From contig NZ_CAITNG010000073.1 of the NCBI RefSeq assembly GCF_903893715.1, positions 1 through 46,582 of the forward strand: 46,582 nt of DNA. Direction: 5' to 3'. The notes below the pieces were generated by a model. That model saw only the letters and a list, made by a program, of their open reading frames with translations. It did no database searches and had not been told where the DNA came from. This DNA comes from an uncultured Mucilaginibacter sp. Lineage in GTDB: Bacteria; Bacteroidota; Bacteroidia; Sphingobacteriales; Sphingobacteriaceae. The translations under genes and the position numbers were made by a program. Shown here piece after piece: positions 34,258 through 41,939 of this stretch; within the stretch, counting starts at the first letter, position 1; each line of letters begins with the position of its first letter.

Positions 34258-34689
34258 TTAAACATGCACCGGGTGCACAAAAGTTTTTGATTTGATGGTG
34301 GTTCCGGCACCCATCAGCGTGGCGGCTACCGAACAATATTTGTTCATGGATAACTCAACGGCGCGTTCGGCTTTGTCTTTATCTACATCGCCATAAATAT
34401 GAAACTCTACTTCAATATCTTTCCATAATGATGGTTCTTTACCTTGCTCGCGCTCACCACGGACAACCATTTTATAGTCTTTTACTTCCTGGCGTTGCTT
34501 TTTCAGGATACTGATGACGTCGATACCGCTACAGCCGCCAAGGCCCATCAACAACATTTGCATCGGGCGAACGCCAAAATCCCAACCACCGTTAGCGGGG
34601 TTGCTGTCCATACGGACGATGTGCCCGTTCTCATCCTTCGCTTCAAAGCCGTAATCGCCTTTTTTGCGCTCCAATTCAATGGTAACCAT
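34258..34689 (-). CDS. OsmC-family peroxiredoxin-like protein
   Basis: The 143-residue protein has the two conserved OsmC cysteines: Cys53 in MGLGGCSGIDV and Cys119 in NKYCSVAATL, which reduce organic hydroperoxides in active members. The glycine/methionine-rich RPMQMLLMGLGG is typical. It precedes metZ in the same direction, so peroxide defence and sulfur metabolism may be cotranscribed; the functional link is inference. A second OsmC-type protein occurs at 41316-41717. Confidence 0.88.
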   Translation of the reverse strand: MVTIELERKKGDYGFEAKDENGHIVRMDSNPANGGWDFGVRPMQMLLMGLGGCSGIDVISILKKQRQEVKDYKMVVRGEREQGKEPSLWKDIEVEFHIYGDVDKDKAERAVELSMNKYCSVAATLMGAGTTIKSKTFVHPVHV

Positions 34690-35030
34690 ATTATATTTGT
34701 TATTAAGCCGCGAAGTTATGCATTTATTCGGGGTATTTAAACAGGGTTTTGTAGGGGGAATGTAATATGGTTTATTGGTGAGTGGTGAGCGGAGAGTTGT
34801 GAGTGGTTATTTTTTTGCCACCAAGGCACGGAGGTACTAAGCCGATCGCTTTTTTTGTCTTGATTCCTGTCCCGATAGCTATCGGGACTTGATTCTTGAC
34901 TCATTGTTCCCGATTGTTTTTTCAATATCGGGCAACCTTCATACAATTGCGCCCGTATACATCCTTGTAGAGTTTGTTCAAAATTAGTTAAGGTTTATCC
35001 CCTTACCATAGTGCGTGGTAAGGGGATTTT
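34690..35030. other. Intergenic region with palindrome and hairpin
   Basis: No convincing gene. It holds GGTGAGTGGTGAGCGGAGAG and CTTGATTC phrases, the perfect palindrome at 34869-34888 flanked by TTGATTC on both sides, a second CCCGAT/ATCGGG hairpin at about 34909-34932, and a strong hairpin at 34997-35027. Only short, unsupported frames are present. Confidence 0.6.
34869..34888. repeat. 20-bp perfect palindrome
   Basis: GTCCCGATAG followed by its exact reverse complement CTATCGGGAC. The flanks CTTGATTC (left) and TTGATTCTTGACTC (right) are direct copies of a phrase also seen, inverted, near 10780. Confidence 0.8.
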
Positions 35031-35033
35031 TTA
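34997..35033 (+). terminator. Strong hairpin with T-run on the plus strand
   Basis: ATCCCCTTACCA and TGGTAAGGGGAT are perfectly complementary around TAGTGCG, followed by TTTTTT on the plus strand. No plus-strand gene precedes it within this gap. It abuts the stop of the minus-strand dinB-like gene, which it could also terminate, but no T-run follows on that strand. Confidence 0.6.
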
Positions 35034-35475
35034 TGCTAAGATTATTTGCTCCAGGTGGTGCTCCATATGTTTCACATAATCATTCGCCAGCCATTCGACT
35101 GTACGCAGCGATACTTCGGTTTTGCCGGTATCGCAGGTGTTTTGGAGTTGTTGCACGGGGTAGTTGAGCAGTACGCGGGCTATTTGTTTATTGAGCAGGC
35201 GCCAAAGGGTAAGCAGGTCTTCGGCTTTGGCTTCGTTGTAGCGCTGTGTGGCTACCCATTCGTCTTGCGCGTAAACCAGTTTAAAGTTTTGCTCGTAGGT
35301 GCAGCGCACAAAGCGTTGCAGGTTGATTTGGGCGCTATCAATCAAATGGCCTAATATTTCTTTTTTTCGACCAGCCTTGGGGCGATGGTTTTGCTTCCCA
35401 ATCGATATCGTTGGTGATGAGGATTATCAGAAAGTTCTGGATGATCTGATCGATATCGAGAATAGGCTTTTGCAT
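35031..35475 (-). pseudogene. DinB-family gene with a frameshift in an A7 run
   Basis: Starting at the ATG at 35475, the frame reads MQKPILDIDQIIQNFLI, then WEAKPSPQGWSKK, and runs out after a few codons. Removing one A from the seven-A run (T7 at 35361-35367 on plus) joins it to EILGHLIDSAQINLQRFVR and the rest, ending in the DinB-like VKHMEHHLEQI. The joined protein would be 147 residues, the normal family size. It is either a true frameshift, a phase-variable run, or a sequencing error. The downstream frame 35031-35345 alone begins inside the domain. Confidence 0.75.
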
Positions 35476-35510
35476 TGTAGTTATTTTTATTTCCAATTTG
35501 TAATTGATGG

Positions 35511-35558
35511 CGTTGCAAACGCTGGGCCCTGTAAAGCGCTCGTTGCAAACGAGCGCAA
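35511..35558. repeat. REP-like hairpin doublet, copy 1
   Basis: Contains CGTTGCAAACG (small hairpin) followed by GCGCTCGTT-GCA-AACGAGCGC (perfect nine-base stem at 35536-35556). The same arrangement is repeated at 37105-37154. Located just downstream of the membrane-protein gene ending at 35568. Confidence 0.75.
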
Positions 35559-35567
35559 GAATCCATA

Positions 35568-36065
35568 CTAAGCCTTCGTCTTATATTGCTTTAGAGCGGC
35601 AGCTAACTCATCAGGTTTTTGTGTGCCGAAGATGAGTTTATCGCCGGTTTTGAGGGTGATATGCAGCCCTGTATTGCCTTTGATGTTGTGCATGGTGCCA
35701 TCACCTGTGTAACGCACGCCCCAGCCCGGAAAATCAAACTTCTTCACTTCGGCAGTGGCGATATCCGCCCACGCAAATTTGGTGAGGCTGGTTTTAAATG
35801 GCCCCCAGCGGTAAAATACACCTTCGGTGTTGATTACTGTAACCAATTTTGTGCTGTAAAACAGTACGACTATCACTATCAAAAACAAGGTCAGGCCGAT
35901 GAGAGCGCCGTCCGGCACCGATTTATGGGTAGACGCAGCGCCGGAAAACACCTGCCTGTAATCGCCATAGAGCATCAACCCGATCAATGCCAGCAAAAAG
36001 GCATAAATAAAATTGATCCCGCCCGAGCGGAATTGTTGCGTTTCGGTAAATTGGGGGTCGCTCAT
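35568..36065 (-). CDS. Two-TM membrane protein with C-terminal PH-like domain
   Basis: The 165-residue product has two membrane helices (residues ~18-35 and 54-70). They are followed by a soluble part with beta-strand pattern VTVINTEGVFYRWGPF, AWADIATAEVKKFDFPG, GNTGLHITLKTGDKLIFGT and a C-terminal helix DELAAALKQYK. This resembles bacterial pleckstrin-like (bPH) domains found at the membrane. Function is unknown. Neighbours give no clue. Confidence 0.7.
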   Translation of the reverse strand: MSDPQFTETQQFRSGGINFIYAFLLALIGLMLYGDYRQVFSGAASTHKSVPDGALIGLTLFLIVIVVLFYSTKLVTVINTEGVFYRWGPFKTSLTKFAWADIATAEVKKFDFPGWGVRYTGDGTMHNIKGNTGLHITLKTGDKLIFGTQKPDELAAALKQYKTKA

Positions 36066-36130
36066 TTATGTGGTTAAGATTGCGGGGACAAGGTAAAGAA
36101 AATGAACTCATCATGCATAGAATACCAATT

Positions 36131-36616
36131 CTATTTAATGGTATCTGTCGGGTACGTAAATACAATTTCCATTTGTTTGGGATTAGTAATCCTCATTTCA
36201 GGATTGCCTTTGTTGTTATAAACAATACCGGTTATGCATAATTCCTTATTTACAAATGCGACTTCGGGAACGATTTTAAATTTTTTCCTGTCTTTTTCAC
36301 TAATAACAATTGTTAACCATTGGTCAGGATACTTATCTCCAAAATATAAAAAAGTAGTCCCCGAAGTGTCAACTTTCCCACCGCTGAAAGAAACACATTC
36401 TGTAATTTTTTTTCCTGATTGAGCAAGCAAGTCGGTAATTGCACCTTTTCTCTGCCATTCCTTACTGGGAGGCAATAGAACCACACTAATTACATGGTGC
36501 TTTCTAACTAAAGTGTCGTTTGTTAATTTATTTGTGTCAGACGCACGCCTCACTTGTGCCAAACTAACACAATTGAGAGACGCCGTAAAAAAAATAAATG
36601 AAATTAAACGTTTCAT
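36131..36616 (-). CDS. Secreted OB-fold-like protein
   Basis: From the ATG at 36616 (MKRLISFIFFTASLNCVSLA signal peptide) the product has 161 residues. The region TFLYFGDKYPDQWLTIVI followed by a helix and ELCITGIVYNNKGNPEMRI matches the strand pattern of OB-fold domains I recall from bacterial secreted nucleic-acid-binding-like proteins (LxFGxxYPxQxxTVVI, then CVTGxVxxxxGxPEI). No catalytic site is visible. The gene is noticeably more AT-rich than its neighbours, which may mean recent transfer. Confidence 0.6.
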   Translation of the reverse strand: MKRLISFIFFTASLNCVSLAQVRRASDTNKLTNDTLVRKHHVISVVLLPPSKEWQRKGAITDLLAQSGKKITECVSFSGGKVDTSGTTFLYFGDKYPDQWLTIVISEKDRKKFKIVPEVAFVNKELCITGIVYNNKGNPEMRITNPKQMEIVFTYPTDTIK

Positions 36617-36673
36617 AATTGACAACTAAAATATTCCTTTTTAATAATCTGCTACTGTCACCAAATCCTGCCA

Positions 36674-37090
36674 CTACACCCTATCCTTCAACCTGATCAC
36701 CAACTTCAACCCGCTCCAAACCTCATCAACAGCGCAAACTTTTACATCAACCAAGCCATTTTCCAACGCGTGGTTGCGGATGAAGTCTTCGGTAATATCG
36801 GTGGGTATTTTGGAGGCTTTTTTGGGCCATGATACCCAGATGCTGCCGTTTTGTACCATTTGGGGTTTAAGCTTTAGGAGTTGCACGGTATATTCGGCTT
36901 TATCATTTACGAAGAAATGGATGACATCCTTCAGTTCAGCCAGGTTTTGTGTAAAAATGGTGTCGGGCGGCAGGTCGGTAAAGAGGTTGAGGTAATGCTC
37001 GGGGGCGTTGACGAGCATTACTTTAAAACCGGGTTTTATGCCGAGCTTTTTTGCCAACGGAGTTCCTGAATATCCTGCGGTTTGTGCCAT
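36674..37090 (-). CDS. DUF3052-type protein
   Basis: The 138-residue soluble protein begins MAQTAGYSGTPLAKKLGIKP, the DUF3052 signature, and continues with VMLVNAPEHYLNL, LAELKDVIHFFVNDKAEY and SIWVSWPKKASKIPTDITED. Function is unknown. It is divergent from the spmAB-type gene across 173 bp, which contains REP-like copy 2. Confidence 0.8.
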   Translation of the reverse strand: MAQTAGYSGTPLAKKLGIKPGFKVMLVNAPEHYLNLFTDLPPDTIFTQNLAELKDVIHFFVNDKAEYTVQLLKLKPQMVQNGSIWVSWPKKASKIPTDITEDFIRNHALENGLVDVKVCAVDEVWSGLKLVIRLKDRV

Positions 37091-37104
37091 CGTTTTTTCA
37101 ATTC

Positions 37105-37154
37105 GCGTTGCAAACGCTAACCCATGTTAAGCGCTCGTTGCAAAACGAGCGCAA
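37105..37154. repeat. REP-like hairpin doublet, copy 2
   Basis: GCGTTGCAAACGC followed by GCGCTCGTT-GCAA-AACGAGCGC (37131-37152). It matches copy 1 over about 48 bases, with one inserted A in the loop and small changes in the spacer. Confidence 0.8.
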
Positions 37155-37263
37155 GCAATTGTTTTTTAAATATCGCAATAAAAATACACAACAAAAAGAG
37201 CTTTCGGCTTTGCGCTTTCGGCTTTCGGCTCAAAAAACGTATACTTGTTCAACAAAAAACCTT

Positions 37264-38502
37264 ATGGCATTAAATTATATCTGGGTCGCATTTTTTATCG
37301 TCGCGTTTGTTATCGCGCTCATCAAGCTGGTATTTTTTGGCGATACGGATTCGTTCAGGGTATTAAACGAGGCCTTGTTTTCGGCCAGTAAAGGTTCGGT
37401 AATGGATATCGCCCTGCCGCTCATCGGTACCATGGCTTTTTGGCTGGGGATAATGAAGATAGGTGAAAAGGCGGGGGCTATTAATTTCCTGTCGCGCATT
37501 GTAGGGCCGTTCTTCCACCGCCTGTTTCCCGAAGTACCGAAAGACCATCCCGCCACGGGCAATATGATGATGAATTTTTCGGCAAACATGCTGGGGCTGG
37601 ACAATGCCGCCACCCCGCTTGGCTTGAAGGCAATGGGCAGTTTGCAGGAACTGAACCCGAACAAGGACACCGCATCGAACGCGCAAATCATGTTTTTGGT
37701 GCTGCATACCTCGGGGCTTACCATTTTGCCCATCAGCATCATCGCGCAGCGTGCCATTTTGAACGCTCATGACCCGACGGATGTGTTCATCCCCTGCATC
37801 ATCGCCACTTATGTGGCTACCATCGTGGGCATGTTGGGCGTGGCCATTAAACAAAAAATCAACTTGTGGGATAGGGTCATCATCAGTTGGCTATTGGGAT
37901 TGACCACTTTTATAGCAGGAATCGTATTTTACTTCCACTTTTTTTTAAACCACGACCAAATCAGCAAAATATCGACCGTGGCGAGCAACCTGTTGATATT
38001 TTTTATCCCGGTGGTGTTTATCGTAGGCGGGCTGATAAAAAAAGTAAATATATTTGAGGCCTTTATAGAAGGCGCCATTGGCGGTTTCGAAACTATTGTT
38101 AAAATCATCCCCTATTTAGTGGCCATGTTGGTTGGCATCGCGGTTTTCCGTGCGTCGGGTGCAATGGGCTACCTGATTGACGGGCTGCGCTGGTTTTTTA
38201 GCCTTTTTGGAACCGACACCCGTTTTGTAGACAGTTTACCCGTTGCGGTGTTGAAACCATTGAGCGGTTCGGGCGCCAAAGGGATGATGATAGACAACAT
38301 GAAAACCTTTGGTGTGGATAGTTTTGTTGGCCGGATGGGTTGTATTTTTAACGGCTCGGCCGATACCACGTTTTATATCGTGGCGTTATACTTCGGCTCG
38401 GTGGGTATCAAAAATTCGCGCTACGCTATACCGGCAGGCCTGCTTGCCGACCTGGCAGGTGTAATTGCCGCCATATTTGTAGGATATTTGTTTTTTGGAT
38501 AA
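37264..38502 (+). CDS. SpmA-SpmB fusion, nucleoside-recognition (GATE) membrane protein
   Basis: The 412-residue product starts at the ATG at 37264 (MALNYIWVAFFIVA); the upstream reading frame is repeat sequence and not protein-like. It has about ten membrane segments and two halves: a SpmA-like N-terminal half (IALPLIGTMAFWLGIMKIGE, NMLGLDNAATPLG) and a SpmB-like half (YLVAMLVGIAVFRASG, LPVAVLKPLSGSGAKGMM, FNGSADTTFYIVALYFG). SpmA/B are linked to spore dehydration in Bacillus; in this non-sporulating group the role is unknown, perhaps transport. A TATACTTG near-match to the -7 box lies at 37240-37247. Confidence 0.85.
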   Translation: MALNYIWVAFFIVAFVIALIKLVFFGDTDSFRVLNEALFSASKGSVMDIALPLIGTMAFWLGIMKIGEKAGAINFLSRIVGPFFHRLFPEVPKDHPATGNMMMNFSANMLGLDNAATPLGLKAMGSLQELNPNKDTASNAQIMFLVLHTSGLTILPISIIAQRAILNAHDPTDVFIPCIIATYVATIVGMLGVAIKQKINLWDRVIISWLLGLTTFIAGIVFYFHFFLNHDQISKISTVASNLLIFFIPVVFIVGGLIKKVNIFEAFIEGAIGGFETIVKIIPYLVAMLVGIAVFRASGAMGYLIDGLRWFFSLFGTDTRFVDSLPVAVLKPLSGSGAKGMMIDNMKTFGVDSFVGRMGCIFNGSADTTFYIVALYFGSVGIKNSRYAIPAGLLADLAGVIAAIFVGYLFFG

Positions 38503-38519
38503 TAAAAAAATTAAAAGCG

Positions 38520-40586
38520 ATGAGAGCATTATCATTTACGCTGCTATTTATAATTACGGGTTTATTTTGCCTGCAGGCTCAAAACAACCAAAATACGGTA
38601 AGGCTAACGCCCGAAGCGCTATGGCGCATGGGCAGGTTGGGCAGCGCGATAATTACGCCCGATGGGCAAAACGTAATTTACAGCGTTACCACGTATAATA
38701 TCGGCGCCAATAACAGTCAGCCGAATTTGTTTATTGTACCGATAAGCGGCGGAGCTTCAACGCAGATCACTAACGAACCGGGCAGCAAAGCTGTGTTGAA
38801 AATTGACGATAAAGGCCGCATGACCTATTGGTACGACGGCCGTATTTGGCAAATGAATACCGATGGCAGCAATCTGGCCATGCTGACGGTTAACCAACAG
38901 GATAACTTTGACAATGTGCGCATATCGCCCGACGGCAAAAAAATAATGTACACCCGCGATGTACAAGTGCAAAAAGTAATGGGCAAAGACCGCTACCCGG
39001 ATATGCAAAAAACGAGTGCCTATATCATTACCGACCTGAACTACCGCCATTGGGATACGTATAATACCGGCGCCTATTCTCACATATTTGTGGCCGATTA
39101 TGATGCCGGCGGCAAAATAAGCAACGAAAAAGACATTATGCACGGCGAAGCCTTTGATGTGCCGCAAAAGCCATCGGGCGGTTTGGAGGATTTAATATTT
39201 AGTCCGGATAGCAAACGCGTATTGTACGTGTGCAAAAAGAAAAGTGGTAAAGATTATGCTCAAAGCACCAATACCGATATTTACCAGTACGATATAGCTA
39301 CCGACGAAACCCGCGACCTTACCCAGAGCAACCCGGGCTATGATACACAGCCTGTATTTAGCAATGACGGTACCAAACTGGCCTGGCTGAGCATGCGCGA
39401 AGATGGTAATGAAGCCGATAAGAACGACCTGGTTATCCGCGATATAAAGGGCGGGGGACCGCGCATTAATCTGACGGCGCTTTGGGATGAATCGGTGTCA
39501 TCGTTCACGTTCAGCAAGGATGATTCGAAACTCTACTTTTTGGCCGACCATGACGGTACCGACCAATTGTTCAGCATCGATCTGAAGGGGAACACCACCG
39601 GCGACCCTGTAGCCATTAAGCAGGTTACCAAAGGCCAGTGGGATGTAACCGGCATTAGCGGGCAGGTTGGCAACACCATGATTGTTAGTCGTACCGACAT
39701 GAACCACGCCGCCGAACTGTATACCGTTGACCTAACCACCGGCAGCATGAAACAGCTGAGCGACATTAACAACCCGATAAACAACCGCTTGGCGCAAGCT
39801 AAAGTTGAAGAACGCCATACCAAAACTACGGACGGTTTGGACATGCTATCGTGGGTGATATACCCACCCGATTTTGACAAGACCAAAAAATACCCTGTGC
39901 TGCTGTACTGCCAGGGCGGCCCGCAATCGGGATTGACACAGTTTTACTCGTTCCGTTGGAATTTTCAACTGATGGCGGCAAACGGGTATATCGTCATCGC
40001 GCCAAACCGCCGCGGCATGCCGGGGCATGGTGTGGCCTGGAACAAAGAGATAAGCGGCGATTGGGGCGGGCAGGCCATGCAGGATTACCTGAGCGCCATT
40101 GACGACATCAGCAATGAGCCTTATGTGGACAAAGAACGTTTAGGCTGTGTTGGCGCCAGCTATGGTGGCTACTCGGTATTTATGTTAGCCGGTATGCATA
40201 ACGGCAGGTTTAAAACCTTTATAGCCCACGATGGTATTTTTGACCTGAAAAGCTGGTACGGTACCACCGAAGAAATGTGGTTTGCCAATAGGGATATTGG
40301 CGGCAACTATTGGGATAATATGAATTTTAAGGCGCTCAAATCGTACAACAAATTCGACCCAAGTAAGTTTGTTGCTAAATGGAACACACCAATGCTGATT
40401 ATACAAGGCGGCCGCGATTACCGTGTGCCGGTTGGGCAGGGAATGGAAGCGTTTCAGGCGGCGCAGTTGAGGGGCATCAAATCGAAACTGCTGTACCTGC
40501 CCGATGAGAACCATTGGGTGCTTAAACCACAGAACGGTATTGTTTGGCAAAGGGAGTTTTTTGAGTGGCTGAAGGAAACGCTTTGA
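38520..40586 (+). CDS. S9-family serine peptidase (acylaminoacyl/prolyl oligopeptidase-like)
   Basis: The 688-residue exported peptidase has a signal peptide (LFCLQAQ), a seven-blade-type beta-propeller domain (about residues 30-420, with TolB-like repeats such as RISPDGKKIMYTRD and LIFSPDSKRVLYV), and an alpha/beta hydrolase domain. The triad is Ser547 (GASYGGYSV), Asp633 (GGRDYRVP) and His665 (DENHWVL). Family members cleave short peptides. It starts 17 bp after spmAB in the same direction and may be cotranscribed. Confidence 0.93.
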   Translation: MRALSFTLLFIITGLFCLQAQNNQNTVRLTPEALWRMGRLGSAIITPDGQNVIYSVTTYNIGANNSQPNLFIVPISGGASTQITNEPGSKAVLKIDDKGRMTYWYDGRIWQMNTDGSNLAMLTVNQQDNFDNVRISPDGKKIMYTRDVQVQKVMGKDRYPDMQKTSAYIITDLNYRHWDTYNTGAYSHIFVADYDAGGKISNEKDIMHGEAFDVPQKPSGGLEDLIFSPDSKRVLYVCKKKSGKDYAQSTNTDIYQYDIATDETRDLTQSNPGYDTQPVFSNDGTKLAWLSMREDGNEADKNDLVIRDIKGGGPRINLTALWDESVSSFTFSKDDSKLYFLADHDGTDQLFSIDLKGNTTGDPVAIKQVTKGQWDVTGISGQVGNTMIVSRTDMNHAAELYTVDLTTGSMKQLSDINNPINNRLAQAKVEERHTKTTDGLDMLSWVIYPPDFDKTKKYPVLLYCQGGPQSGLTQFYSFRWNFQLMAANGYIVIAPNRRGMPGHGVAWNKEISGDWGGQAMQDYLSAIDDISNEPYVDKERLGCVGASYGGYSVFMLAGMHNGRFKTFIAHDGIFDLKSWYGTTEEMWFANRDIGGNYWDNMNFKALKSYNKFDPSKFVAKWNTPMLIIQGGRDYRVPVGQGMEAFQAAQLRGIKSKLLYLPDENHWVLKPQNGIVWQREFFEWLKETL

Positions 40587-41096
40587 TTTCGGATTTCGGA
40601 GGTTCGATTGCGGATTTACTCTAAGTGTACTTGCAAAACCCGCAAATTTTCACGATATTGTATATCCTGAAACGTTTAGCCCTGATTGGGTAAGCGGCTC
40701 GGGTGTTCTTTGAAAATTATCTTACTTTTTCCCTCTTAGGCAATGATTGAATGATTGATTTTTGAATGATTGAATGAGAAAGAAAGTGGAAATATTTCTT
40801 ACACCCCCCCCCCTTTTTGAGTGACAGTGGCAGTTTAAAGCAGCAGGGTTAAAGAAGCTATTAAATATTCCTACTTATTCCCCCCCTGCCTTGTTGAGTG
40901 GCAGTGGCAGTGTTGAGTAGTAGGGTTAAAGAAGCTATTAAATATTCCTACTTATTCCCCCCTGCCTGGCGAGAGGGATGGAAAACTTTTTTAAAATACC
41001 CATATCTACCCCCCCTCGTGCTGAAAGGTTTGGATAGAAAGTGCAGATGAAAACAAGTTTGCATGGCAATTGTTAATCGAAGTAAAACCAAGTCGA
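40587..41096. other. Repeat-rich intergenic region
   Basis: No gene until 41097. The region opens with TTTCGGATTTCGGAGGTTCG, then has a C-rich run near 40803-40813, the 77-bp tandem repeat (40817-40970), and a TACCCATATCTACCCCCCCT element near 40987. The last 60 bases before 41097 are ordinary. The TGATTTCGGATTTCGGA phrase is shared with 25331-25347. Confidence 0.65.
40817..40970. repeat. Two tandem 77-bp repeats ending in C-tracts
   Basis: Each copy runs TTGAGTG(A/G)CAGTGGCAGT, variable, then AGGGTTAAAGAAGCTATTAA, then ATATTCCTACTTATTCCCCC and CTGCCT. Copy 1 is 40817-40893 and copy 2 is 40894-40970; most differences cluster just after CAGTGGCAGT. The C-tract/T-tract edges repeat at the flanks. 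Confidence 0.8.
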
Positions 41097-41240
41097 ATGA
41101 AAACCGACCCAAAGGATAAGAAGACAGAAGATGAACGGGAGGATGATAACCAACCTGAGCGCCCGGTTTATGAGGATACCAAGGATACCCTCGACGATGA
41201 TGAAAGCGAGATGGACGATGAGGACTATTTTGAAAAATGA
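41097..41240 (+). CDS. Acidic 47-residue mini-protein
   Basis: ATG at 41097 opens MKTDPKDKKTEDEREDDNQP and continues with ERPVYEDTKDTLDDDESEMD, ending DEDYFEK. Nearly half of the residues are Asp or Glu, so it should be disordered and strongly acidic. The frame is clean and the codons look like those of the neighbours. Homology is unknown; small acidic proteins can act as nucleic-acid mimics or chaperone clients, but that is speculation. The next gene (OsmC) begins 75 bp later. Confidence 0.5.
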   Translation: MKTDPKDKKTEDEREDDNQPERPVYEDTKDTLDDDESEMDDEDYFEK

Positions 41241-41303
41241 GGTTTCGGCAATAATATTAAAAGGCGCTGACACACCTGCCCGCTTTTTATTCAGTCGGAT
41301 GTG

Positions 41304-41311
41304 TACTTTTA
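41304..41311 (+). promoter_or_regulatory. Weak -7 box of the second OsmC gene
   Basis: TACTTTTA differs from TAnnTTTG only at the last base and ends four bases before the ATG at 41316. Low confidence. Confidence 0.3.
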
Positions 41312-41315
41312 CATT

Positions 41316-41717
41316 ATGAACCAGGTACCTCAACTCCAAGCCAGCGCCGACGCCGATACCAAGCGCGAACATTATCAAACTACCATCCACTCGGCCGGAC
41401 ATGCTTTAATTGCTGATGAACCGGCAAGTCATAACGGAACAGATTTGGGTATGAGCCCCTCGAGCCTGTTGCTTGCAAGTTTAGGTAGCTGCACTGCCAT
41501 CACACTGCGCATGTACGTCGATCGAAAAATGTGGGCAGTTGAGGAAATTGCAGTACATCTCGACCTGTATAAAACCGAGTCAGGGACACTGATAGAAAGA
41601 AAGATCAGCTTTACAGGTGATATTACCGAAGAACAGCATACACGGTTGCTGCAAATTGCCAACTCCTGCCCTATCCATAAGCTGTTAACGGGGCATATCG
41701 AGGTAAAAACTACGTAA
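41316..41717 (+). CDS. OsmC-family protein, second copy
   Basis: The 133-residue protein (ATG at 41316) has the OsmC signature cysteines in SLGSCTAITLRMYVDRKMW and NSCPIHKLLTG. It is closer to the YhfA/SufE-like OsmC branch than the first copy, judging by the TAITLRMY helix. It should act as a thiol peroxidase or related redox protein in the cytoplasm. It is followed by the dispersed TTTTACATCTTCC phrases. Confidence 0.85.
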   Translation: MNQVPQLQASADADTKREHYQTTIHSAGHALIADEPASHNGTDLGMSPSSLLLASLGSCTAITLRMYVDRKMWAVEEIAVHLDLYKTESGTLIERKISFTGDITEEQHTRLLQIANSCPIHKLLTGHIEVKTT

Positions 41718-41724
41718 AAACACA

Positions 41725-41751
41725 TTTTACATCTTCCATTTTACATCTTCT
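41725..41751. repeat. Dispersed ATTTTACATCTTC repeat
   Basis: Two tandem copies of ATTTTACATCTTC. The reverse complement (GAAGATGTAAAAT) occurs twice at 10847-10881, and related pieces occur near 29312. Confidence 0.6.
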
Positions 41752-41878
41752 GTCCATATAAGTGTACAAATAACATTTTAAAATACAACACTGATTGCCA
41801 ATTAAATAAGGGCAAACACCGGATTGGTTTGGTATTATTCCAAAAATCGTTTTAGTTTCATATAAAAATAAATTCCAA

Positions 41879-41896
41879 AGTGTTAGTTTTACACTT
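41879..41896 (+). promoter_or_regulatory. Candidate NUDIX-regulator operator before the BadF-like gene
   Basis: AGTGT-TAGTTTT-ACACT is an inverted repeat with the same arms and 7-base spacing as the site at pfkA (43568-43584). It overlaps a TAGTTTTA box at 41884-41891, one base off the -7 consensus, and lies 43 bases before the ATG at 41940. A regulator bound there would block that promoter. Confidence 0.5.
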
Positions 41897-41939
41897 AGTA
41901 AAAGCATAGTTTTAAACCCGCATTAATAAAGCTAATTAT

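Noticed and set aside
34235..34336. N-terminal extension of metZ
   Set aside because: It would overlap the end of osmC and has no family similarity; ATG at 34234 starts the conserved part.
34737..34946. 69-codon minus-strand frame in the repeat gap
   Set aside because: It runs through the palindrome and repeat phrases, and its composition is not protein-like.
37051..37263. 71-residue N-terminal extension of the SpmAB protein
   Set aside because: The extension is translated from the REP-like element and CTTTCGG repeat; MALNYIW at 37264 is the family-like start.
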